DNA of 40,754 nucleotides, from assembly GCA_021324235.1 (NCBI GenBank), contig JAJPJM010000178.1, positions 1 through 40,754 on the forward strand, in the 5' to 3' direction. The DNA is from Verrucomicrobiota bacterium. GTDB taxonomy: Bacteria > Verrucomicrobiota > Verrucomicrobiia > Limisphaerales > UBA11358. Numbering within the stretch: position 1 is the stretch's first letter; each line of letters opens with the position of its first letter. The notes beneath the pieces are model-generated. The model was not told the origin of the DNA, did not search any database, and saw only the letters and a program-made list of their open reading frames with translations. Position numbers and translations under genes: made by a program. This document shows, in pieces, positions 1 to 7,513 of the stretch.

Positions 1-403
1 AGAGCGAACCCCAGCCCAACAACGGGTTCTGACCGCCGGTGAGCAGCAGCAGCACGCCCAGGGCCGGGGCCACGGCGCTGGCCACGGCGCCCAGGACAAA
101 TTGCGCGAACGGCAGCTCGCGCAAAATCAGTTCCCGCTGCAGGTAGATCACAAACCCGATGGCAAACAACGGCAGGATGCTGAGGCCAAAGGGGTTCTTC
201 GAAAGTGCGTCAAACCAGAGTCCGCCGAGTACGGCCAGCGACGAGACGGTCACGATATCCGTGTTCAAGGCGGCATACACCATGAGCACCGGCAGCAAGT
301 CCACCTGCGCCCCAAGCCAATGATGCAGCAAGGGGAATGCCGCTTCGCCAAACACCGCCAGAAACGCGGCCGCCAGGATCAGGAAGGTTTGCAGGAGATT
401 CAT
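1..403 (-). CDS. mreD: Rod shape-determining protein MreD (C-terminus cut by window edge)
   Basis: The reading frame starts at the ATG at 403-401 and stays open to the window edge, so about 134 residues are visible. The start overlaps the mreC stop as ATGA, the usual translational coupling in this operon. The protein is very hydrophobic: it begins MNLLQTFLILAAAFLAVFGE and has several membrane segments with short polar turns such as DALSKNPFG and QRELILREL. MreD is the integral inner-membrane partner of MreC in the elongasome, which directs lateral wall synthesis. The assignment rests on gene order mreB-mreC-mreD, size and hydropathy, since MreD is poorly conserved in sequence. The missing 3' end lies outside the window. 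Confidence 0.82.
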   Translation of the reverse strand, partial: MNLLQTFLILAAAFLAVFGEAAFPLLHHWLGAQVDLLPVLMVYAALNTDIVTVSSLAVLGGLWFDALSKNPFGLSILPLFAIGFVIYLQRELILRELPFAQFVLGAVASAVAPALGVLLLLTGGQNPLLGWGSL

Positions 404-1218
404 GGATTGAGTTGCGGATTGACCATCACCCAGACCTGTTCCAGCCCGCCCAGGTCCACCGCCAGTTTCACCCGCGCCTCGGTGTAAAGGCCGAATTCGA
501 CCGTCCGCGAATCCACGATCTGGCCGATGGGAATGCCCCGGGGAAAGATTCCACCCTGACCACTGGTGAGGACGTTTTCACCGGGTTTTACGTCGGCGTT
601 ACCGGAAAGATAGGTCAGGTCGAGCAGCGAATAGTCCAGCGGCCCGCCGGCGCTGATGACGCCGACGTCATGGGCCGGGTCGGCTACCAGTCCCGAAACG
701 CGACAGTTGGGGTCACCCAGCAGAACCACCTGGGAACGGGTGAGTCCGACGGCGGAAATGCGCCCCACCAGGCCGTCGGGGGTAAGCACGGGCAGGTTTT
801 CACGGATCCCGTCGCGGCTGCCGAGATCAATTTGCAGGGTCCGCCACCAATTGGCCGGATCGCGCATGACCACATTGCCGAGTTTGAGTTGCCAGGGGAC
901 CTGCCGTTGCCAGCCGAGCAATGTCCGCAGTTGGTCGTTTTCGCGCGCGGCGGCGGCGGCTTGCATCGTTTGAAAGCGCAGCTGCTGGTTTTCATTCCGG
1001 AGATCGCCGACTTCCTTGAGCAGCGCGCGGCGGGGCATAACCACGTCGGCGGCGTTGCCGGGCAGTTGTTGGGCGGTGTTCAACAAGCCGAACAGCGGCA
1101 GAAAGAGGCTGCCGACGGCGAGTTTAAGGCGGCTGGTCGCGCGCTGGGGCAGGCTGAAAATCAGCAAGACCACCAGCGCCACGGTGCCCAGTGCCAGATA
1201 ATGTTTTTTCTTGAGCAT
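400..1218 (-). CDS. mreC: Rod shape-determining protein MreC
   Basis: This 272-aa protein has the MreC layout. It has one N-terminal transmembrane helix (about residues 7-25, LALGTVALVVLLIFSLP), a coiled-coil stretch (about 65-95, rich in L, E, Q and R), and a periplasmic beta domain containing GLVGRISAVGLTRSQVVLL and NVLTSGQGGIFPRGIPIGQI, both typical of the family. MreC is a bitopic inner-membrane protein that dimerises in the periplasm and links MreB to the wall synthases PBP2/RodA. It lies 60 nt downstream of mreB and overlaps mreD by 4 nt, so the three are almost certainly co-transcribed. The ATG at 1218 follows directly from the family N-terminus, a few basic residues and then the TM helix. 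Confidence 0.95.
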   Translation of the reverse strand: MLKKKHYLALGTVALVVLLIFSLPQRATSRLKLAVGSLFLPLFGLLNTAQQLPGNAADVVMPRRALLKEVGDLRNENQQLRFQTMQAAAAARENDQLRTLLGWQRQVPWQLKLGNVVMRDPANWWRTLQIDLGSRDGIRENLPVLTPDGLVGRISAVGLTRSQVVLLGDPNCRVSGLVADPAHDVGVISAGGPLDYSLLDLTYLSGNADVKPGENVLTSGQGGIFPRGIPIGQIVDSRTVEFGLYTEARVKLAVDLGGLEQVWVMVNPQLNP

Positions 1219-1278
1219 CCTGCGCTCGCGACTGGATTCAACTCAGTCGCATGCAGGCGAACGTGGGCGGGAAATCAA

Positions 1279-2307
1279 TCAATACTTGGCGTTGGTCGCG
1301 ACGCGCTTGAGGAATTCGATTTCCTGCAAGACGCGACCCGTGCCTTCGGCGACGGCGCTCATGGGATCGTCCGCGAGGTGCACCGGCAAACCGGTTTCCT
1401 CGGCCACGAGACGGTCTATGCCGCGCAACAGCGAACCGCCGCCCGCCATGACCAGGCCCCGATCCACAAGGTCGGCGGCGAGTTCGGGCGGACAACGTTC
1501 CAATGTGAGGCGGATGGACTCCAAAATGCTCGAAAGCGGTTCCTGCAACGCTTCGCGAATTTCCTCGGAACGGATGGTCAGGGTCTTGGGCAGGCCTGAA
1601 CTCAGGTCGCGGCCTTTGACATCCATGGTCAATTCCTGTTCCAGGGGAAAGGCGGAGCCGATGCGGATCTTGATTTCTTCCGCAGTGCGTTCACCTATCA
1701 TCATGTTGTAGGCACGTTTCATGTGGGCAGTGATCGTTTCGTCAAATTCGTCCCCGCCCACCCTCAGGCTGCGGCTGAAGACGATGCCGGCGAGGGAGAT
1801 GATTGCGATTTCGCAAGTCCCGCCGCCGATATCCACGATCATGTTGCCCGCCGGTTCGTGCACCGGCAAACCGACCCCGATGGCCGACGCCATCGGTTGT
1901 TCGATTAAATACACTTCACGCGCTCCGGCGTGAGTGGCGGAATCCTTGACCGCCCGTTTTTCCACCTCGGTGATGCCCGACGGCACCGCCACCACGACGC
2001 GTGGCGCAATTAATTTGCGATGGTGAACCTTCTGGATGAAATGGCGGAGCATGGCCTCGGTGATTTCGAAGTCGGCGATCACGCCGTCTTTCATCGGGCG
2101 GATGGCCACGATGTTGCCGGGCGTGCGGCCCAGCATTCGTTTGGCTTCTTCACCGACGGCCAGGACATTGGTTGTACCCGCCTGGATGGCCACCACAGAA
2201 GGCTCGCGCAGGACAATTCCGCGATCCCGTACATAGACAAGGGAATTTGCTGTGCCCAAGTCGATTCCAATATCATTGGAAAACAGACTTTTAAGTTGCG
2301 CAAACAT
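1279..2307 (-). CDS. mreB: Actin-like rod shape protein MreB
   Basis: MreB is the bacterial actin homologue that polymerises on the inner face of the membrane and positions the elongasome. The N-terminus [23 protein letters not shown] carries the membrane-binding region followed by the phosphate-1 loop [11 protein letters not shown]. The second phosphate loop ([16 protein letters not shown]) and the adenosine motif ([16 protein letters not shown]) are also present. I chose the ATG at 2307, giving 342 aa, instead of the upstream in-frame GTG at 2322. It matches the usual MreB N-terminus and has an AGG about 9 nt upstream. The gene is first in the mreBCD operon, with a possible promoter just upstream. 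Confidence 0.97.
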   Translation of the reverse strand: MFAQLKSLFSNDIGIDLGTANSLVYVRDRGIVLREPSVVAIQAGTTNVLAVGEEAKRMLGRTPGNIVAIRPMKDGVIADFEITEAMLRHFIQKVHHRKLIAPRVVVAVPSGITEVEKRAVKDSATHAGAREVYLIEQPMASAIGVGLPVHEPAGNMIVDIGGGTCEIAIISLAGIVFSRSLRVGGDEFDETITAHMKRAYNMMIGERTAEEIKIRIGSAFPLEQELTMDVKGRDLSSGLPKTLTIRSEEIREALQEPLSSILESIRLTLERCPPELAADLVDRGLVMAGGGSLLRGIDRLVAEETGLPVHLADDPMSAVAEGTGRVLQEIEFLKRVATNAKY

Positions 2308-2326
2308 GAATGTGCCTAACACGCCC

Positions 2327-2355
2327 AGTTAATCGGCTGGCCTGTCAAACGTCAA
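2327..2355 (-). promoter_or_regulatory. Possible sigma-70-type promoter of mreBCD
   Basis: On the minus strand TTGACG (2355-2350) is followed after 17 nt by TTAACT (2332-2327). The -35 match is good (5/6) and the -10 match is weak (3/6). It lies directly upstream of mreB and would give a very short leader of about 13 nt. That would fit the choice of the ATG at 2307 over the upstream GTG. This is a pattern match only. Confidence 0.3.
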
Positions 2356-2456
2356 GCGGATTACTGACATCGTTAAAACCGCAATTCCGGGCTAACTTTT
2401 AGCAACCCGCCGCATGTCCGCCCTTCCCCGGTCTGTTAAGTTTTCCAAATTGTAAA

Positions 2457-3509
2457 ATGAAGCCGGTTTTGCCATCCGCCAACGCGACTTCTTCCTTCGC
2501 CATGAATGAGGAAGGCATTCCGTCTCGCGCCGGGGCACCGTTCGCTGACGGGCCGGCGCGCCGGGGATTCCGGTCGGCTCTGTTCGTCGCGGCGGCCCTG
2601 GTGATCGGCCTGCTGGTCTGGCAGGGGCTGACGGCGGCGGGCGCGCCCGATCCCACCGCCCCGCGCACCAGCTCGACCGTGGCGGTCCTGGACATAGCCG
2701 TCCTCGTTTTTCGTGAAGGTTTGGAGTGTGTTTTGGTGCTTTCGGCCATCACCGCCAGCATGGTGGGCCGGAATGAATCCCACCGTCGGCCAGTGGCGAC
2801 GGGTGCGGCCGTCGCCTTTGTCGCCACTTTGATCACCTGGTTCATCGCGGTGAGCATCGTCGGCAAACTCGCCACCAGCGTTTCGGCCCTCGATCTCCAG
2901 GCCGCCACCGGCCTGCTGGCCGTGGTGGTTTTGCTCGTCGTGATGAACTGGTTTTTCCACAAGATTTACTGGGGCGGCTGGATAGCCATGCATCATCGGA
3001 GAAAAAAATCGCTCACCGACAGCGCCAAAGACGCGGAAATATCCCAACGCCGGCTCGTTTGGGGACTGGGCCTGCTGGGCTTTGCCTCGCTGTATCGCGA
3101 AGGTTTTGAGGTCGTGCTTTTCCTGCAAACCTATTATTTGCAAATGGGCGGGAAAATCGTCCTGGCCGGCGCGTTGATCGGCTTGTTGTGCTCCGGCATC
3201 GTGGCGGTGCTGGCCTTTGTGGCCCATCGCCGGCTGCCCTATCGAAAAATGCTGGTGCTGACCGGCGTTCTGCTCGGTTTTGTGCTGCTGGTGATGGTGG
3301 GCGAACAGGCCCAGGAAATGCAACTGGCCCATTGGATTCCGACGACGCCCATCGCCTGGCTCAAAATCCCCGACTGGGCCGGCCTGTGGTTCTCGATTTT
3401 CCCGACGCTGGAAACCCTGGCGGCCCAGGCCCTCGCCGCCGTCCTGGTCGTCGGCTCTTATTTTCTGGCGCGGCGCCGGACGGCTTCAATGTTGCCGGAG
3501 CCGGTATGA
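2457..3509 (+). CDS. FTR1-family iron permease
   Basis: This 350-aa polytopic membrane protein carries the two REXXE iron-coordination motifs that define FTR1/EfeU-type permeases: REGLE at residues 86-90 and REGFE at 214-218, each at the start of a membrane helix. The layout is about seven helices with a cytoplasmic loop rich in K/R around 180-200. Such permeases pass Fe(III) or Fe(II)/Pb(II) across the inner membrane, usually with an oxidase or a periplasmic partner; neither is next to it here. The N-terminal 40 residues are polar and unlike a signal peptide, so the true start may be later. The ATG near 2502 is an alternative; neither ATG has a clear ribosome binding site. The gene is divergent from mreB. 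Confidence 0.85.
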   Translation: MKPVLPSANATSSFAMNEEGIPSRAGAPFADGPARRGFRSALFVAAALVIGLLVWQGLTAAGAPDPTAPRTSSTVAVLDIAVLVFREGLECVLVLSAITASMVGRNESHRRPVATGAAVAFVATLITWFIAVSIVGKLATSVSALDLQAATGLLAVVVLLVVMNWFFHKIYWGGWIAMHHRRKKSLTDSAKDAEISQRRLVWGLGLLGFASLYREGFEVVLFLQTYYLQMGGKIVLAGALIGLLCSGIVAVLAFVAHRRLPYRKMLVLTGVLLGFVLLVMVGEQAQEMQLAHWIPTTPIAWLKIPDWAGLWFSIFPTLETLAAQALAAVLVVGSYFLARRRTASMLPEPV

Positions 3510-3599
3510 GTTTGGGCCGGAAAACCGGACCGGCATCATGGGAAAACCAACGTTGTGTCCAACGGGCAGACCCGACGGAATTCAGGATTTGCATGCACG

Positions 3600-3950
3600 T
3601 CATCGTGTAAACCGGCTCGCATAAAGCAGTCCGATGATGATCAGTGCAATTGTCCCCATTATTGTTCCGCCTGAAAATACCAATCCCAGTATTCCGAATA
3701 AACGCTTCTTCCCGGTCTGGCATACTGCGGCGATGCCCAGTCCAACGGCTAAAACATCCGCCGCCATGAGGAAAATGGCTGTCAATCCCACAACCGTTTG
3801 CCCGGGATAAGTTGGACTTCCTTGAACCCGGTGCGCGCTGAGGATCGCCGCAGTGAAAAGGACCACTACCATGAGGAAACCCACGGCAATGGAAATACCG
3901 AAAGAGGCAATGCCGATGCCGGAGTGTTTCGCTTCCACCGTGTCATTCAT
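3600..3950 (-). CDS. Small three-helix membrane protein of unknown function
   Basis: I place the start at the ATG at 3950 (116 aa), which has AAAGAG just upstream, not at the frame's earlier start near 4007. The protein begins MNDTVEAKHSGIGIASFGIS and has three clear hydrophobic segments (about residues 12-36, 50-75 and 85-110) separated by short polar turns, one with the basic stretch QTGKKRLFG. The pattern resembles the DUF4190-like small membrane proteins common in PVC bacteria, but I cannot name a function. It converges on the FTR1 gene and lies just outside the left boundary of the tRNA-Met island. Confidence 0.7.
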   Translation of the reverse strand: MNDTVEAKHSGIGIASFGISIAVGFLMVVVLFTAAILSAHRVQGSPTYPGQTVVGLTAIFLMAADVLAVGLGIAAVCQTGKKRLFGILGLVFSGGTIMGTIALIIIGLLYASRFTR

Positions 3951-4037
3951 ACTCGACTCTTTTGCCTGACGACCAGGAACTGAGCCATGCCGGAACGGCG
4001 ATGTCAATCAAACTCACGTACGGCGCTACCACGCGGC

Positions 4038-4071
4038 AGCCTTCATCCTCGCCACGCTGCGGGCGAAGGCT
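4038..4071. repeat. Inverted repeat at the left island boundary
   Basis: The 7-nt arms AGCCTTC (4038-4044) and GAAGGCT (4065-4071) are complementary, with a second inner CGCC/GGCG pairing. On the minus strand this hairpin starts immediately after the displaced tRNA-Met 3' end at 4071-4091, so it may be the ancestral transcription end of the tRNA gene or a REP-like element. There is no T-run. Confidence 0.45.
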
Positions 4072-4091
4072 GGTGCCAGAGGAGGGAATTG
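4071..4091 (-). repeat. Displaced tRNA-Met 3' end: left attachment site of the island
   Basis: On the plus strand GCCAGAGGAGGGAATTG (4075-4091) matches 7091-7107 exactly, in the same orientation. The copy at 7091-7107 is the 3' end of the tRNA-Met gene (part of the T-loop, T-stem and acceptor strand), the classic target of tyrosine recombinases. Read on the minus strand, the copy here continues CTCTGGC-ACCA. It thus keeps the discriminator A and encoded CCA that the intact gene at 7090 lacks. This fits the original chromosomal 3' end having been pushed away when an element integrated. Confidence 0.8.
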
Positions 4092-4138
4092 TTTCTCAAA
4101 TGCCAATTCTAAGACAGAATAGTAAACGATTTTCCCAG

Positions 4139-4429
4139 CTAATCAAGCGTAAACTCCACTACTCGATTACTCCAAAAACGTACAATTGCTGACAGTTTTG
4201 CTGACAGTGGAATTATGACAAAGGCAGTCCAACCTAAAACGGGCTTGATATGTGGCCGGAACATATTTTTCACCCCCCTCCGCTGCATATAATGCCCTCC
4301 AGTTGACATATCCGCAAATGGAAAGGCATTATCAACGCCTCCAATCAGGACGTTTGGGACAATGAGGTCAACAGCATTTGCCGAGAAAACCACTGCGAGG
4401 GAATTTAGAATTATCAGTACAAGTTTCAT
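4139..4429 (-). CDS. Hypothetical small membrane protein in the tRNA-Met island
   Basis: I take the ATG at 4429 as start (96 aa) because MKLVLIILNSLAVVFSANAV then forms a signal-peptide-like or membrane segment. The longer frame from 4504 adds 25 very basic residues. A second hydrophobic stretch lies near residues 63-90 (GWTAFVIIPLSAKLSAIV). Base composition is AT-rich like its island neighbours. I recognise no family. It could be a secreted or membrane peptide of a mobile element, or a non-coding frame. Confidence 0.4.
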   Translation of the reverse strand: MKLVLIILNSLAVVFSANAVDLIVPNVLIGGVDNAFPFADMSTGGHYMQRRGVKNMFRPHIKPVLGWTAFVIIPLSAKLSAIVRFWSNRVVEFTLD

Positions 4430-4693
4430 CTTCCGCTTCTTTCTTTGTCTTTCTTGCTTATTTTGTTGTTTGTAAACCCTACACAGCAATTTCGATTCAA
4501 TCACCGGTTCAGAATCCGGTCAATCCACTTATATTGCATTTGAGTCGGCAAATTGCAAGCAGGGCACACAGAAGGCGCACGAATCATTGCGGAAGTGAGA
4601 CACGGCAGGTAAATCTCACCCCGGAATGGTGAAGGAGCCGGAAATGGAAGTGCAATTAGGTAAGCGAGATACCGCCGATTGCCGCTTATTCTT

Positions 4694-5035
4694 TTACAAT
4701 GACTTCTTGCCCGCCGCTTTTACCTTTTTCCATCTCGACTTTGCTGCCGCAGAAATCTTGGCCTTTGCCGCTGCGCTCATTTTCCGTCTGGCCTTCTTAA
4801 CCGGTTTTGCGGCCAACTTCCGCCCTTTAGTTTTGGCCCAGCGAGCCTTCTGAGCCGCCGCAATCCTTGCCCTCCCAGCGGCACTCATTTTCCTTCGTTT
4901 CTTGGGCGCATGTTTTGGGGTGCTCCCATTGGAACCCAAGAGCTTCAATAATTCCTTTTCAAGGGATTGGATTTTTCCTTTGATTGATGCTGCGCGCAGT
5001 AACTGTTTAATTGACAGATTTGTAATCGAATTCAT
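4694..5035 (-). CDS. Lysine/alanine-rich basic protein with a duplicated KMSAA motif
   Basis: This 113-aa protein has two parts. The N-terminus (about 1-35) is a leucine-rich, possibly helical segment (SIKQLLRAASIKGKIQSLEK). The rest is extremely basic and contains two copies of a ~25-residue unit: RRKMSAAGRARIAAAQKARW near residues 47-66 and RRKMSAAAKAKISAAAKSRW near 83-102. The unit resembles the DNA-contacting NUMOD3/histone-H1-like motifs seen in many PVC and Acidobacteria proteins, so nucleic-acid binding is likely, but the role is unknown. The ATG at 5035 is used; no strong ribosome binding site is visible. It is read leftwards inside the island, divergent from the lipoprotein genes. 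Confidence 0.7.
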   Translation of the reverse strand: MNSITNLSIKQLLRAASIKGKIQSLEKELLKLLGSNGSTPKHAPKKRRKMSAAGRARIAAAQKARWAKTKGRKLAAKPVKKARRKMSAAAKAKISAAAKSRWKKVKAAGKKSL

Positions 5036-5237
5036 TGGGTTAAATAAAATATTTTCAGGGCAAAAGTCAAGCTATATGAGTCAATAATGTGCTCTGCTCA
5101 AGGCTCATATATAAAACATGTCTTCAGGAGTTGTTGCTCGCACCTGTCAGACTATTTCCTTGATAGACTTTTATGAATTTGCTTTCATCAAGACAGATGT
5201 TAAGACCACGGACAGGAAAGTCCGCAGTCATATCTCT

Positions 5238-5972
5238 ATGAAGACAACTCTTTATCTCTTTGGCCTCTTTGCGGTAATAGTCAGCTTGACCGGGTGCAAA
5301 CCCAGACAAACCTCAATGACCGGACAAGTATTTATTGTGACCGCAGGTGGGGAAAACGTAAAACTCGGTGGAATCCGGGTGCTTTTAATTGAAAAGCAGA
5401 AGGCTACTAATGCCTTACAACTCAGTTTTGAAACAGCAATAAAATTGGTGAGAACAGCTTCGCAATCCGAAATAAGTAAATACAACGAAAGTCTTAACGA
5501 TATTCAGCTTTCCATAAATACTCTTATGGGCACACTGACCGAAGAGCAGACAAATGTTTACGCCGCGCAGGTAAAGTTTAATGAAGCTGAACAAAAGTAC
5601 GAACAGTATTTGGCCACTCAGCCACTACGCACTAATGCCGCCTATATAAGAATATATAGAGATTTGATTTCGCTGTTGGATTCGGTGGCAAATCAACAAA
5701 CAGCCTTACACGGGTTAGCGCAAGCTGCCGATAAGACTTCAACCCCCGGCACACCAATTTATGTTCCACCTCATTACGGGCGAGGGGATGTCGGATACTG
5801 GATAAACAAAAACAATCAGGACACAAGCTCGACACAACCACAAAAAGATGCCAGCGGGCAATCAACGGGCGACGGAAATGGCGTCCATACTTGGCGTCGT
5901 GGAGGCAGCCCACCACCACCCACTAAAATTGAATGGTTGTGTTCTGATTTCGGGGGCGTTCCTCCAGACTAA
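5238..5972 (+). CDS. Hypothetical lipoprotein with coiled-coil region
   Basis: I start at the ATG at 5238 (244 aa). From there the protein opens with a lipoprotein signal, MKTTLYLFGLFAVIVSLTGC, with lipobox LTGC and the modified cysteine at residue 20. Upstream frame extensions are not signal-like. A short beta-type segment follows (MTGQVFIVTAGGENVKLGGI), resembling carboxypeptidase-regulatory-like folds, then a long polar helical region (about 50-150) suited to a coiled coil. The tail is low in complexity, rich in N, Q, S and T, with PPPPTKIEW. I know no function. It sits 6 nt before the next lipoprotein gene, so the two are probably one operon. Composition is AT-rich compared with the chromosome. 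Confidence 0.65.
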   Translation: MKTTLYLFGLFAVIVSLTGCKPRQTSMTGQVFIVTAGGENVKLGGIRVLLIEKQKATNALQLSFETAIKLVRTASQSEISKYNESLNDIQLSINTLMGTLTEEQTNVYAAQVKFNEAEQKYEQYLATQPLRTNAAYIRIYRDLISLLDSVANQQTALHGLAQAADKTSTPGTPIYVPPHYGRGDVGYWINKNNQDTSSTQPQKDASGQSTGDGNGVHTWRRGGSPPPPTKIEWLCSDFGGVPPD

Positions 5973-5978
5973 TGACTT

Positions 5979-6674
5979 ATGCATAAACTCGCATTTAACA
6001 ATCGAACCCGTTTCACCATTACGAAAACTATACTGCCGTTAATAGTCGCCGCGCTCCTTGTTGGATGTGAAAAGGTGCCTGACCAATCATCAACTGAGCT
6101 TGAGAATCGCGTTGCCACAATTGAAACGGAAATAAATGCAATGCAAACAGCTAAATCAAACAGTGCGGCTGCGATTAACTATCTAAATACGAACGCATAT
6201 CAGAATTATGAGGATATCACCAATCTTTATGCACGCGTTCAATCCATTGAATTTCAAAATCTCTTTAACAATCGGCATTGGATTAAACTCGACCCCACAT
6301 CTAAAAGCTATCAGCCGATTGACACCTCATTGATGCCGTTACTTGTATCAGTAGAAGACCTCACACCTTACCTAGATGGATATAAAGTTAAGATTCAAAT
6401 TGGCAATCCATATAGTATGGAATTCAACGGGCTTCATATTTCATGTAAATGGGGAATCCCACTGAAATATAATTCAAACACTGTGACTACCAATTATACA
6501 GAATATGTGAGTAGTCAGAAAACGAAGGAATACGACCAACCGGAAGCTCTTTATTCAGGCCAATGGAACACGGTTGAATTAACCATAATTCCTGCTACGG
6601 CTGAAGAAATTCAAAATGTAACAATTTCAATTGCTCCCAATCAGATTATACTGAGACAACCAGTAACAGAGTAA
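5979..6674 (+). CDS. Hypothetical lipoprotein, DUF3251-like
   Basis: This 231-aa protein has a long n-region (MHKLAFNNRTRFTITKTILP), a hydrophobic core and lipobox LVGC (cysteine at about residue 30), so it is probably lipid-anchored. A short coiled coil follows (ELENRVATIETEINAMQTAK). The C-terminal half contains GYKVKIQIGNPYSMEFNGL and ISCKWG, which recall the YajI/DUF3251 lipoprotein family. That link is from memory and is only a weak indication. It is the second gene of the island's plus-strand operon, following the first lipoprotein after 6 nt. Confidence 0.65.
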   Translation: MHKLAFNNRTRFTITKTILPLIVAALLVGCEKVPDQSSTELENRVATIETEINAMQTAKSNSAAAINYLNTNAYQNYEDITNLYARVQSIEFQNLFNNRHWIKLDPTSKSYQPIDTSLMPLLVSVEDLTPYLDGYKVKIQIGNPYSMEFNGLHISCKWGIPLKYNSNTVTTNYTEYVSSQKTKEYDQPEALYSGQWNTVELTIIPATAEEIQNVTISIAPNQIILRQPVTE

Positions 6675-6699
6675 CTACATCTCAAATAAATATGCGGCA

Positions 6700-7083
6700 A
6701 TGACAACCGACAATCGGCATATAGACCCCGTGACATCAGCCCTAGAACAGGCAGCCGCTCCTGTTTCCGCAACAGACCAAGGACAATTTATAATCGCATT
6801 TTATAAAATCGTCGGAGAGGCTTCTAAATATACAGTGTTCGCAATTTTCGTCCTATATTGCATTGGATTCATCATCTGGCACTCGTATCTAGGGAGTTAT
6901 GGTGTAAGCATACGAGATTTTCTTGAATCACCGTTAGCGAGCAGTGGGCGGGTTCTGTGCCGGTATGCACGAATTCTAACGCTCACGCGGACAAAACCAA
7001 TTTTTACTGGCAAATCCGCTGACACTGGCTTGCTGACAGCCCCTCCTTCTGCTGAAAAACCGCTGTTTTCTTGCGGTTTTTAA
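6700..7083 (+). pseudogene. Membrane protein, apparently truncated at the island edge
   Basis: The ATG at 6700 opens a polar N-terminus and then one good transmembrane helix (KYTVFAIFVLYCIGFIIWHSYL, residues 46-67) followed by GSYGVSIRDFLES. After about residue 78 the composition changes to low-complexity R, T, S and P, with no further membrane segment. The last codons read straight through the hairpin at 7055-7081, which looks like the tRNA terminator. I infer that a longer multi-helix protein lost its 3' part by a deletion at the right end of the island. It follows the second lipoprotein after 25 nt and may belong to the same operon. Confidence 0.5.
7055..7081 (-). terminator. Rho-independent terminator of the tRNA-Met gene
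   Basis: The arms AAAAACCGC (7055-7063) and GCGGTTTTT (7073-7081) are perfectly complementary around a 9-nt loop. On the minus strand the structure ends in a T-run and begins 8 nt after the tRNA 3' end at 7090. It is symmetrical and could also work for plus-strand transcripts. Confidence 0.7.
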
Positions 7084-7089
7084 AGTCGG

Positions 7090-7161
<72 letters not shown>

Positions 7162-7210
7162 ATCCAAAACCGTAAATTGTCCCCATTTTTGCCGTCGCCT
7201 CCCCGGCCAA

Positions 7211-7228
7211 CCCCGAAAGCTTTCGGGG
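7211..7228. repeat. Perfect 18-bp palindrome
   Basis: CCCCGAAAGCTTTCGGGG is its own reverse complement with no spacer. It sits directly next to the tRNA 5'-half remnant at 7233-7260, where the anticodon arm would be expected. It may be a REP-like unit or the scar of a rearrangement. Confidence 0.6.
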
Positions 7229-7232
7229 CTGC

Positions 7233-7260
7233 TCCACCCCTGAGCTACTCTGGCAACCGA
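7233..7260 (-). repeat. tRNA-Met 5'-half remnant, copy 1
   Basis: On the minus strand this contains GCCAGAGTAGCTCAGGGGTG, that is, the acceptor 5' strand and D-arm of the tRNA at 7090-7161 with one change. The anticodon, T-arm and 3' acceptor are missing. It shares 26 of 28 positions with 9916-9943, including three bases outside the tRNA, so these two copies are closer to each other than to the intact gene. Confidence 0.7.
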
Positions 7261-7513
7261 TTGTTTAGAAGCATTTACAGAGCAAATGCACGAACAGTTC
7301 GGACGTTGTGCCGGCAGTTGTGGTGTGAAAGCGGGTGTAACCGCAAACACTGCTCAAACTGTTCAGCCGCGTCAACATGGTCTGCCAACCTACTCCAGGG
7401 TGTTTGACCAGCGCAAGCGCAGAGTGGTTCCGGGGTGTTCATCATGGTTGAAGGGATGGAATCACCTTGCCTGAGCGGTTCGGCCTGCTTCATTATTCAC
7501 CCCGGGTGCGGAT

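Larger units (their letters stand above)
7162..7513. other. Gene-free stretch with tRNA remnant and palindrome
   Basis: No convincing gene is seen in these 352 nt. They contain the 18-bp palindrome at 7211-7228 and a 28-nt tRNA 5'-half copy at 7233-7260. From 7261 on there is sequence with short overlapping frames on both strands (for example 7286-7474 plus and 7275-7493 minus) that lack ribosome binding sites and recognisable motifs. A small hairpin GCATTT/AAATGC lies near 7264-7282. The right part probably holds the promoter and leader of the SGNH/TPR gene. Confidence 0.5.

Noticed and set aside
337-1599. Plus-strand frame across mreC and mreB
   Set aside because: It crosses the intergenic region and two well-identified genes on the opposite strand and has no recognisable domain.
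7286-7474. Cysteine-containing 62-codon frame and the opposing 72-codon frame near the tRNA remnant
   Set aside because: Both strands are open, there is no ribosome binding site or known motif, and the region is next to degenerate repeats.
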